This document shows positions 1 to 5,114 of a stretch of 5,114 nt of DNA, piece after piece (positions within the stretch are counted from its first letter, which is position 1; each line of letters begins with the position of its first letter). Origin of the DNA: Chloroflexota bacterium (GTDB lineage: Bacteria > Chloroflexota > Dehalococcoidia > SHYB01); the NCBI GenBank assembly GCA_016200725.1, contig JACQEE010000286.1, positions 1 to 5,114 on the forward strand, in the 5' to 3' direction. Below the pieces are notes generated by a model. It ran no database searches and was not told where the DNA came from. It saw only the letters and a program-made list of their open reading frames with translations. A program made the position numbers and the translations under genes.

Positions 1-341
1 CGATAGACAGCGAGTTGCCGATGCCGGAGCACGTGGCCTACTGCGTCTCCAAGGCGGCGGTCGTGCAGCTGACGCGCATCTTCGCGGTGGCGCTGGCGCC
101 GATGAAGATCAACGTCAACTGCGTTAACCCTGGCCTCGTGGAAGGCGGGATGCTTGCGGGCGCGCTGAACAAACCGGCGGAGCGCAAGCGGCTGGAGGGC
201 TACCAGCCCTGGGGCCGCTTCGCCAAGCCGGAGGAGATCGCCGACGCGGTTGCCTACCTGGCGTCGGATGCCGCCGACTTCGTGACCGGCTCGGCGTTCA
301 CCATCGATGGCGGAAGGATGCTAGAGTTCATACGGACCTAG
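1..341 (+). CDS. Short-chain dehydrogenase/reductase (SDR), C-terminal part (5' truncated by window edge)
   Basis: This is the last 112 residues of a classical SDR oxidoreductase, an NAD(P)-dependent cytosolic Rossmann-fold enzyme acting on a hydroxyl/keto substrate. The reading frame is open from base 3. Visible residues 13-17 are YCVSK, the YxxxK active-site motif (Tyr13, Lys17). The catalytic Ser normally lies about 13 residues before Tyr, which falls on the codon cut by the left edge; its last two bases are CG, compatible with TCG. Then come the family's N-x-V-x-PG stretch (NVNCVNPG, followed by LVEGGM), the GRFAKPEEIADAVAYLASD helix and the VTGSAFTIDGG C-terminal signature. The internal TTG/ATG codons at 15 and 21 are not real starts, because conserved SDR sequence begins before them. 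Substrate cannot be named: 3-oxoacyl-ACP reductase-like and sugar or alcohol dehydrogenase-like members share these motifs. No terminator is evident after the stop. Confidence 0.93.
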   Translation, partial: IDSELPMPEHVAYCVSKAAVVQLTRIFAVALAPMKINVNCVNPGLVEGGMLAGALNKPAERKRLEGYQPWGRFAKPEEIADAVAYLASDAADFVTGSAFTIDGGRMLEFIRT

Positions 342-352
342 CCGTCACAGGC

Positions 353-381
353 TTGACCGTCGCGCAGTCGCAGGGCATAGT
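353..381 (+). promoter_or_regulatory. Candidate sigma70-type promoter for the VOC-like gene
   Basis: TTGACC (353-358, five of six matches to the -35 consensus) is separated by exactly 17 bp from CATAGT (376-381, four of six matches to the -10 consensus). The predicted start of transcription is near 388, giving a leader of about 20 nt that contains the Shine-Dalgarno. It lies in the 67-bp gap after the SDR stop codon, suggesting the downstream gene is transcribed independently. Assigned by inspection only. Confidence 0.5.
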
Positions 382-394
382 TGGCGCACAGCAC

Positions 395-402
395 AAGGGA
401 GG
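395..402 (+). promoter_or_regulatory. Strong Shine-Dalgarno deciding the start at 409
   Basis: AAGGGAGG ends 6 nt before the ATG at 409. Two other in-frame ATGs, at 421 and 439, have no comparable purine-rich site at proper spacing, so this site favours the first Met. Confidence 0.8.
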
Positions 403-408
403 CGCTCC

Positions 409-1002
409 ATGGCGAAGACGATGAAGGCTCCGATAGCGATGAAGGGCGCGCAACTGGTGGACTTCAAGGGCCGGATGCTGAACCACATCGAGATGATCTA
501 CCGTCCCGGCGAGCGGTCGCTCGTCGGCAAGGTGTTTCAGGCGCTCGGCTGCGGCGTGATCGAGACGGGCGGGACGTATCTGCTCCTCCCGATCGGTCCA
601 GGCGAGACGGACTCGCTGAACAACATCGCCTACGCTTCGGAGGTTACGAAGGAGCAGTGGGCGTTCGAGCAGGAACTGGCGAAGCAGTTGAAGACGAATC
701 CCGCGCTCAGCGCTGCGTATAAGGGCTACGACCAGAAGTTCCGCAAGGAGCCACAGCTCACGACGCACTTCGGTATACGGTACCCATCGTTTGCCAAACT
801 CGAGGCGCAGCTCCAGCACATCCGCACCGGGCTGCCGCCGGAGATCAGGGGCAGGCTGGAAATCTGCTCGGTCTTCCGCCCCGGTGATCCCGGCTCGCTG
901 AGCAACACGATCATCCAGGCGTTCGTGAAGACGGACGTGGTTGTCGCCGGGCTGCTCACGCTGGGCCAGCACATCGAATTGCAGGCGCAGCAGTTGGAGT
1001 AG
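409..1002 (+). CDS. Putative VOC (glyoxalase/bleomycin-resistance fold) family protein
   Basis: This is a complete 197-aa soluble protein with no signal peptide or membrane segment. It reads as two similar halves, as in VOC-fold proteins built of paired beta-alpha-beta-beta-beta modules. Module 1 (about residues 23-79) opens with LNHIEMIY and includes a helix ending QALGCGV, then TYLLLPIG. Module 2 (about 117-191) opens with THFGIRYPSFAKLEAQLQHI, which resembles the usual second-module opening strand and helix, and ends GQHIELQ, like the glyoxalase terminal strand carrying a Glu ligand. His26, His120 and Glu190 sit where VOC metal ligands usually lie; a fourth ligand is not obvious to me. A lysine-rich linker (about 80-115) joins the modules. 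It may be a metal-dependent lyase, isomerase or dioxygenase, or a catalytically silent VOC protein; the substrate is unknown. It appears monocistronic, with its own promoter, strong ribosome binding site and terminator. It is certainly a gene; the family call is moderately sure. Confidence 0.72.
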   Translation: MAKTMKAPIAMKGAQLVDFKGRMLNHIEMIYRPGERSLVGKVFQALGCGVIETGGTYLLLPIGPGETDSLNNIAYASEVTKEQWAFEQELAKQLKTNPALSAAYKGYDQKFRKEPQLTTHFGIRYPSFAKLEAQLQHIRTGLPPEIRGRLEICSVFRPGDPGSLSNTIIQAFVKTDVVVAGLLTLGQHIELQAQQLE

Positions 1003-1026
1003 GGTTTAGCGAACAGTAGACGCTAG

Positions 1027-1058
1027 AAACGGGCGGGGTCACCCGCCCGTTTCATTTT
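1027..1058 (+). terminator. Rho-independent terminator after the VOC-like gene, shared with the convergent gene end
   Basis: A perfect 11-bp stem pairs AAACGGGCGGG (1027-1037) with CCCGCCCGTTT (1042-1052) around the 4-nt loop GTCA, followed by a T-rich tail (CATTTT). It begins 24 nt after the stop at 1002. On the plus strand it is a textbook intrinsic terminator. On the minus strand the same hairpin lies right at the TGA of the convergent lipoprotein gene, but is followed by CTAGCG rather than a T-run beyond the stem, so it would be weaker in that direction. Confidence 0.88.
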
Positions 1059-1630
1059 GTGAGGAACTGGAAACTCTGCAGCGCGGGCTGGCATTGATCG
1101 GCGGTGCCGACGCACCAGACCATCCAGCCGCGCTGGCCGTCGGCGACGACGAGCGTGTAGTTGGGCGGACGTATGGCGAGAAGTTTCATGTCCCCGGCGT
1201 AGCCTTGCAGGAGGTATGCCTCGCGCCCTTGCACGTCACGCCGCGGATCGGGCTGTGCGCGTCCCTTGGTGATCCAGGCTTCGAAGGCGGTGCCGCTCAG
1301 ATCGTCGGTGGCAACTGCGAGGTTGGGCGCGTAGCGGGTCCCCTCGACGTGGCCTGCCGCGAAGAGGAGGACGAGGTGGTCGCGTGCGGGCACGGCGCCG
1401 GCCTTCTCGGCGAAGGCCACGGCTCCGGACCGTGCGACCAACTCGTTGATGCCAAGATCCGGGCGGTCGTGCCAGCTGTTGGGGACGACAATCGAAAAGC
1501 CGGCCGTGCTATCGGTGTAAGTGGTCGAGCCCGTCGCGGTCATGTTGGCGGGAGCGCTCTGCTTACATGCGGCGAGCGTGATCGCGACGGCGAGGCAGGC
1601 GAGCGCGAGGCTGAAGTTCTTGATATGCAT
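1052..1630 (-). CDS. Putative secreted lipoprotein of unknown function (PsbP-like-style domain)
   Basis: This is a complete 192-aa protein on the minus strand. It starts with a lipoprotein signal peptide: positive n-region MHIKN, hydrophobic core (about 7-20) and lipobox LAAC with the lipidated Cys at residue 22. Mature residues 23-37 are a Ser/Thr/Ala-rich tether. The domain begins around 38 with a YTDSTAGFSIVVPNSWHDRP stretch; the GFSI.VP..W pattern is common in PsbP/Mog1-like secreted domains, but I would not name a family firmly. Two Cys in the C-terminal stretch (173 and 180, WCVGTADQC) could form a disulfide outside the cytoplasm. Role unknown; it is probably anchored on the outer face of the membrane. 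The ATG at 1630 is the only start that keeps the signal peptide, yet it has no standard Shine-Dalgarno: the 15 nt before it are C-rich. The gene is convergent with the VOC-like gene and divergent from the RidA-family gene. Confidence 0.85.
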   Translation of the reverse strand: MHIKNFSLALACLAVAITLAACKQSAPANMTATGSTTYTDSTAGFSIVVPNSWHDRPDLGINELVARSGAVAFAEKAGAVPARDHLVLLFAAGHVEGTRYAPNLAVATDDLSGTAFEAWITKGRAQPDPRRDVQGREAYLLQGYAGDMKLLAIRPPNYTLVVADGQRGWMVWCVGTADQCQPALQSFQFLTK

Positions 1631-1666
1631 GGGGGTGCGGCCGGAAGGCGGCCTCTCCGGTCGTGC

Positions 1667-1672
1667 AGTATA
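1667..1672 (-). promoter_or_regulatory. Candidate -10 element (TATACT) for the lipoprotein gene
   Basis: Read on the minus strand, this is TATACT, five of six matches to the -10 consensus, in an otherwise GC-rich region. It lies 36 bp upstream of the ATG at 1630, giving a leader of about 30 nt. No good -35 hexamer is visible at 16-18 bp. The same hexamer appears in the promoter region of the permease gene at 2198. Confidence 0.35.
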
Positions 1673-1722
1673 ACGCGGGGCTGCTTGGTCAGCCTGACGG
1701 CGTCAAGGCGCATCGTCATGCA

Positions 1723-1735
1723 CCCTGATGCAGGG
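1723..1735. repeat. Perfect short inverted repeat upstream of the RidA-family gene (possible operator)
   Basis: CCCTG (1723-1727) and CAGGG (1731-1735) are perfect 5-bp inverted arms around ATG. They sit immediately upstream of a TACAAT -10-like element, in the position of a -35 region. A second overlapping pair, GCATC (1710-1714) and GATGC (1727-1731), is nested with it. This could be a protein-binding site, but arms this short are also expected by chance. Confidence 0.25.
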
Positions 1736-1739
1736 CCGC

Positions 1740-1745
1740 TACAAT
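1740..1745 (+). promoter_or_regulatory. Candidate -10 element (TACAAT) for the RidA-family gene
   Basis: TACAAT matches the -10 consensus at five of six positions and lies 35 bp before the ATG at 1781. Transcription would start near 1752, with a leader of about 29 nt including the AGGAG site. No clear -35 is present at the right spacing, so the promoter may depend on an activator or another sigma factor. Confidence 0.4.
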
Positions 1746-1780
1746 AGGCCAACATCTGCTAGCCATCGATAGGAGCGATC

Positions 1781-2167
1781 ATGCCCAAGAAAGCGATCAA
1801 TCCGGACGGACTGTTCAAGGCGAACTTCTACTCCCAGGGTGTGCGTGCGGGCAATACGGTGTTCATCGCAGGACAGGTCGGCGCCGTTGCCGCGGGGACG
1901 GTGGCAGGTGGCGGGAACGACTTCAAGGCGGAGGCGAAGCAGGCGATGGAGAACATCCGCAAGGTGGTGGAAACGGCCGGAGGCAAGATGAGCGACGTGG
2001 TGCGCCTTACCTGCTTCATGACAGACATGGGTCTAGGGAAGGACCTCTACCCAGCGATCGAAGCGGCATTCCCCGGCGTGAAGCCAGCAGTCACGGCGAT
2101 CGTCGTCAAGAGTCTGGGAAGCCTGACGTACAAGGTCGAAATCGAGGGAACGGCTGTCATCGAGTAG
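1781..2167 (+). CDS. RidA/YjgF/YER057c/UK114 family protein lacking the catalytic Arg
   Basis: This is a complete 128-aa protein of typical Rid length, cytosolic, expected to form a trimer with active sites at subunit interfaces. Family landmarks in order: FYSQGVRAGNTVFIAGQVG (about 16-34; the Y-S-x-G and SGQ-like segments), the EAKQAMENIRKVVETAGGKMSDVV helix (51-74), TCFMTDM, and the C-terminal KVEIEGTAV (118-126) with Glu120 matching the E. coli family Glu. RidA proper hydrolyses reactive enamine/imine intermediates from PLP enzymes and needs an Arg in the P-A-R-S segment. Here that segment is P-A-V-T, with Val104 (codon 2090-2092) at the Arg position. Known Rid subfamilies without the Arg lack imine-deaminase activity and have poorly defined roles, so I give no gene symbol. 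The ATG is supported by AGGAG at 1771-1775, 5 nt upstream. It appears monocistronic: the next gene begins 98 nt later with its own candidate promoter. Confidence 0.92.
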   Translation: MPKKAINPDGLFKANFYSQGVRAGNTVFIAGQVGAVAAGTVAGGGNDFKAEAKQAMENIRKVVETAGGKMSDVVRLTCFMTDMGLGKDLYPAIEAAFPGVKPAVTAIVVKSLGSLTYKVEIEGTAVIE

Positions 2168-2194
2168 CGAGGTGGCTGGAATCAGAGGGCCTCG

Positions 2195-2203
2195 TGCTAT
2201 ACT
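2195..2203 (+). promoter_or_regulatory. Extended -10 promoter element for the ABC permease gene
   Basis: TGCTATACT is an intact extended -10: TG, one base, then TATACT with five of six matches to consensus. The -35 region is poor (CTGGAA at 2176-2181), which fits extended -10 promoters that do not need a strong -35. The predicted start is near 2210, leaving a leader of about 55 nt before the ATG at 2266. It suggests that the permease gene heads its own transcription unit. Confidence 0.45.
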
Positions 2204-2233
2204 CCGCGCACTTTTTCAGGGTGTAAGGCTGGC

Positions 2234-2254
2234 ACGGCCCCGCTGAGTGGCCGT
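2234..2254 (+). other. Small hairpin in the permease mRNA leader
   Basis: ACGGCC (2234-2239) can pair with GGCCGT (2249-2254) around a 9-nt loop. The stem ends just before the GAGGG Shine-Dalgarno-like sequence at 2258-2262. It might modulate translation, but there is no known riboswitch signature and a 6-bp stem may be incidental. Confidence 0.25.
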
Positions 2255-2265
2255 CGCGAGGGTGG

Positions 2266-5114
2266 ATGAACTCGATCACGGCGCCCTGGGTGCTGTTCTG
2301 GCGACGAGTGCGGGCGAACTGGCGCTTCCTCGCCATCCTGTTCGCCGGAATCCTGCTCGCCACGACGCTGCTCGCCGCCACGCCGCTCTACCTCGACTCC
2401 ATCAAGGAAATCGGCCTTCGCCACGCGCTGAAGTACGAGACGCGGGGCGTCCTCGACACGGCGGTCCTCGTTCCCTCGCGTCCCCTCGACGAGTCGGGCT
2501 ACGCTCGGACGCGCTCCCGCGTGCTCGGGCGCGAGCAGGAGACGATCGGCAGCATCGTCCAGTCGCAGGTCGGCCAGATCAAGACGCCGCCGCTGAACCT
2601 TAACCTTCCCGCCGTCTCAGGCACGATCAAGGCATCCGTGCAGTCGTACGCCGACTACGAAAGCCATTCGAGTGTTGTCGAAGGCGCTTTCCCTAAGACC
2701 GGCCATCGCGCCGATGGCTCGGCCACGGTCATCGAAGCGGCGATCGGTAGGAACTCGGCGAATGCATTCCACCTGCAACTCGGCGATAGCATCACCGTCG
2801 CGCCTGTCGGCGACCCGAACCGGCAACTCACGGCTGTGATCACTGGCATTCTGCAGCCCAACGACATCTCCGAGCTGTACTGGTCGTTCACTATCGACCC
2901 GTTCTCGCCGCAGACGGACTCATCGAGCGGCGCCGACATCCCCATGCTGCCGGTACTCGTGTCCGAGGCGGCGTATCTCGGCGACATCGCTCCCTCGTTC
3001 CGCGGCATGATCGTGGACTACTGGTGGTTCTTCTACATCGACCCATCCCGCATCAATGGCGGCAACGTCCAGCAGATACGCGCTGCTATTGGCCGCCTCG
3101 AGACGCAACTGGCCGCGGACGCCCCCGGGACCCTGGTGCTCTCAGGCCTGGGCTCCACGCTCGACGACTTCCAGAACAAATTGTTCTTCAGCCGCATCCC
3201 GGTGCTGATGATGGCCGTCGTCGTCGGCGCGATCATCCTGTACTACCTCGTCATGGTGGCGAACGTGGTCGTCGAGCGGCACCTGGCGGAGATTGCCCTC
3301 TTCCGCTCGCGAGGCGCAGACGGTCTGCAAGTCATGGCTGTCTACTTGTGGGAGGCGGCTTTGATGTGCGCGGCGGCGGTGGTGCTCGCCCCGTTTCTTG
3401 CGCGTCTCCTCGTGCCGCTGCTTGGCCACGCGCCAGCCTTCCATGATGTGACGAATGGCTCGGGACTGCCAGCCAGCCTTACGCTGTCAGTCTTCTACCT
3501 TGCGCTTGTTGGCGGCGGCCTCTGCCTCGCCGCCCTCTTCCTCCCCGCCCTGCGAGGTGCGCGGTTCAACCTGCTCGATGTGCGGAAAGTCACGGCGCGC
3601 CCCCCGCTCGGCTTTCTTTTCCACAAGTGCTTCATTGACCTGTTCCTCTTAGCGATGGCCGGACTGCTGTACTGGGAACTGACGCAGCGCGGAGCGCTGG
3701 TGACGCAGCGCCTGTTCGGCAAGGATTCGGTCGACGACATGCTGCTCGTCGCGCCGGTGTTGCTCATGCTGGCGCTGGCGCTGCTCTGCCTTCGGGTACT
3801 GCCGTGGCTGCTGCGCTTCCTTGCTGCGATCGCGGGGCGCACTGGGCGCGTGTGGCTCGCGCTCGCCCTGTGGAACCTTGGCCGCAACCCCATCCACTAC
3901 CTGCGTCCGGCCCTGCTGCTGATGCTAGTCGCCGCGTTGGCGATGTTCGCCGTGAGTTACAACGGCACGCTCGAGCGCTCCTTCCACGACCGCGGCCTTT
4001 TCGCCTCCGGCAGCGATGCGCGCATCGCGAACATTCCGCCATCCGAGAGCGCGCCTGCGGAGGTCTTGACGAGTGACTTGGAGGCGATCCACGGCGTGAA
4101 ACTGGCGAGCCCTGCATATCGATCAGGTCCCAACCAGTCTTTCGGCACGAGCGGGCGCAACCTCGACTTGCTCGCTGTCGACTCGATCAAGTTCAACCGC
4201 GTAGCCTTCTACCGCGATGACTTCTCGTCGACCGACCTGTTCACGTTGCTGCGCCAACTCGACCGCGGCCGCTCGATCACGCGCGGGCGAGACTTGCCGA
4301 AGGATGCGACGGGCATCGGGGTCTGGGTGAAATCACAGCAAGAGCGCTCCGCGACGACGGTGTGGGTCCGGATCAAAGACGGCGACGGACGATTGCGGCG
4401 CTACCGGATCGGCCGTCTCGATTCCGATGTGTGGAAGTTCATGCGCGCCGACTTCGTCAACGCTGCGGGTCAGCCACTCAAGGGACCGTTCGTCCTCGAG
4501 TCGGTTTACCTGTTCGAACTGGACTTCCCGAACGATCCCTTTCCGCTAGACACCATTGCCAATGGCCATACGAGCCAGGGCAAGGTGAACCTCAGCGGCC
4601 TCACCGCGTTTACTCCGGCTGGGCCTACGGTGTTCGACGCGCTCGAGGCGCCGAACGGCTGGGCGGCGATGAATACCAGCGCTCTATTCTTGGATGCGCT
4701 GAAGGCGGACACTGTTGTCCGTCGCGATGGCCGCTCAACCGTTGAACTGGCGTGGAAGACATCACCCGGCACGGGTACGCGCGGCATGTTCCCGGCGGAC
4801 ACCACGAGCGCACTGCCAATCGTTGCCAGCGACCGTTTCCTTGGGTCCGCTGGGCGAAAGGTGGGCGACAAGGTAGAGATCACGGTCGCGGGTGTGCCGG
4901 TGCCCGTCGAGATCGTCGGCTCGGCTGCCTTCTTTCCGACGATGGACCCGAACAAGCCTTTCGTGCTAGGGAACGTTGACTCCTTGCTCTATTACGCCAA
5001 CCTCTGCCGCGGTCTCAATACCGCGCTGCCTAACGAGGTGTGGCTCTCGCTCAGCGACAAGAAGGATGACCGGGCGGCCTTCTTTGACAAGATACGCTTC
5101 ACCACGCTCGGCCC
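2266..5114 (+). CDS. Large FtsX/MacB-type ABC transporter permease (3' truncated by window edge)
   Basis: The frame stays open for 949 codons to the right edge. The ATG at 2266 is the only plausible start: an in-frame TAA lies at 2224, no ATG, GTG or TTG codon lies between, and GAGGG sits 4 nt upstream. Layout: cytoplasmic N-terminus with WRRVRANWRF; TM1 about 20-42; extracellular MacB-like domain about 45-305; TM2 about 311-336; the FtsX coupling segment ER..AEIALFRSRGA (337-351); TM3 about 355-385; TM4 about 404-428; TM5 about 453-471; TM6 about 491-520; a second-repeat opening WNLGRNPIHYLRP (536-548); TM7 about 547-565; then a second extracellular domain of at least 380 residues (566 on). 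This matches two-repeat, ten-helix type VII ABC permeases, whose last three helices would lie beyond the window, so the full protein probably exceeds 1,100 aa. Such permeases work with a separate ATPase as mechanotransmission machines (lipoprotein, lipid, peptide or toxin handling). The substrate is unknown, and no ATPase gene is visible here. Confidence 0.93.
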   Translation, partial: MNSITAPWVLFWRRVRANWRFLAILFAGILLATTLLAATPLYLDSIKEIGLRHALKYETRGVLDTAVLVPSRPLDESGYARTRSRVLGREQETIGSIVQSQVGQIKTPPLNLNLPAVSGTIKASVQSYADYESHSSVVEGAFPKTGHRADGSATVIEAAIGRNSANAFHLQLGDSITVAPVGDPNRQLTAVITGILQPNDISELYWSFTIDPFSPQTDSSSGADIPMLPVLVSEAAYLGDIAPSFRGMIVDYWWFFYIDPSRINGGNVQQIRAAIGRLETQLAADAPGTLVLSGLGSTLDDFQNKLFFSRIPVLMMAVVVGAIILYYLVMVANVVVERHLAEIALFRSRGADGLQVMAVYLWEAALMCAAAVVLAPFLARLLVPLLGHAPAFHDVTNGSGLPASLTLSVFYLALVGGGLCLAALFLPALRGARFNLLDVRKVTARPPLGFLFHKCFIDLFLLAMAGLLYWELTQRGALVTQRLFGKDSVDDMLLVAPVLLMLALALLCLRVLPWLLRFLAAIAGRTGRVWLALALWNLGRNPIHYLRPALLLMLVAALAMFAVSYNGTLERSFHDRGLFASGSDARIANIPPSESAPAEVLTSDLEAIHGVKLASPAYRSGPNQSFGTSGRNLDLLAVDSIKFNRVAFYRDDFSSTDLFTLLRQLDRGRSITRGRDLPKDATGIGVWVKSQQERSATTVWVRIKDGDGRLRRYRIGRLDSDVWKFMRADFVNAAGQPLKGPFVLESVYLFELDFPNDPFPLDTIANGHTSQGKVNLSGLTAFTPAGPTVFDALEAPNGWAAMNTSALFLDALKADTVVRRDGRSTVELAWKTSPGTGTRGMFPADTTSALPIVASDRFLGSAGRKVGDKVEITVAGVPVPVEIVGSAAFFPTMDPNKPFVLGNVDSLLYYANLCRGLNTALPNEVWLSLSDKKDDRAAFFDKIRFTTLG

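Noticed and set aside
15..341. SDR fragment read as a complete 108-aa gene starting at TTG 15
   Set aside because: The frame is open to the left edge and the remaining sequence is only the C-terminal portion of an SDR. The Rossmann dinucleotide-binding half must lie outside the window, so this is edge truncation, not a small gene or pseudogene.
342..360. Possible terminator after the SDR gene (GTCA/TGAC hairpin)
   Set aside because: The stem is only 4 bp (344-347 with 354-357) with no T-run, and the second arm overlaps the better-supported -35 element.
328..972. A 214-codon minus-strand open frame opposite the VOC-like gene
   Set aside because: Its composition is rich in Arg, Leu and His, with low-complexity stretches and no domain. 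The plus-strand gene has a promoter, a strong Shine-Dalgarno, a terminator and fold-like modules, so this is a shadow.
1094..1747. A 217-codon plus-strand open frame antisense to the lipoprotein gene and extending into the RidA-family promoter region
   Set aside because: It is Gly/Asp/Ala/Arg-rich with no recognisable domain. It overlaps a minus-strand gene with a clear signal peptide and lipobox, and crosses that gene's start and promoter. High-GC codon use on the opposite strand readily leaves such frames open.
2168..2194. CGAGG...CCTCG hairpin after the RidA-family stop codon
   Set aside because: It has a 5-bp stem with a 17-nt loop and no following T-run, too weak to call a terminator.
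2247..4979. Many short open frames on both strands across the permease region
   Set aside because: All lie inside the single uninterrupted permease frame, which shows membrane segments and FtsX motifs throughout. The shadows are rich in Arg, Pro, Ser and Ala without recognisable motifs.
1..5114. CRISPR arrays, tRNAs, insertion sequences, attachment sites, tandem repeats
   Set aside because: No regularly spaced direct repeats, transposase-like reading frame, terminal inverted repeats or tRNA-like cloverleaf was seen. All gaps between genes are 150 bp or less.

Overview
The window is ordinary chromosomal DNA from a high-GC bacterium (roughly 60% G+C or more by eye, with G/C-rich third codon positions). 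It has no mobile elements, CRISPR array, tRNA or rRNA. The very large FtsX-type permease with long extracellular domains, together with small stand-alone metabolic genes, resembles Chloroflexota (Dehalococcoidia/SAR202-like or soil lineages). That placement is an impression from protein style, not a demonstrated assignment.

Layout, left to right. (1) The C-terminal part of a classical short-chain dehydrogenase/reductase (SDR), cut by the left edge just after its catalytic Ser would fall. (2) A complete 197-aa gene (409-1002) with a consensus-like promoter, a strong Shine-Dalgarno and a strong GC hairpin terminator; it looks like a vicinal-oxygen-chelate (VOC/glyoxalase-fold) protein. (3) A convergent gene on the minus strand (1052-1630) for a 192-aa secreted lipoprotein whose stop codon touches the terminator hairpin. 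(4) A 150-bp divergent intergenic region. (5) A complete 128-aa RidA/YjgF-family protein (1781-2167) in which the catalytic Arg is replaced by Val. (6) A very long open frame from 2266 that runs off the right edge. It encodes at least 949 residues of an FtsX/MacB-type ABC transporter permease, with seven predicted membrane segments and two large extracellular domains visible. This is the dominant gene, filling 56% of the window.

The genes do not form one operon. Each complete gene appears to be its own transcription unit, with its own candidate promoter and mostly good ribosome binding sites. No shared pathway can be read from them. The permease would need an ABC ATPase partner; none lies upstream in this window, so one is expected downstream or elsewhere.

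I found no convincing novel system. The points most worth a second look are the Arg-less RidA homologue, the giant permease, the lipoprotein gene lacking a normal Shine-Dalgarno, and the nested inverted repeats in front of the RidA-family gene.
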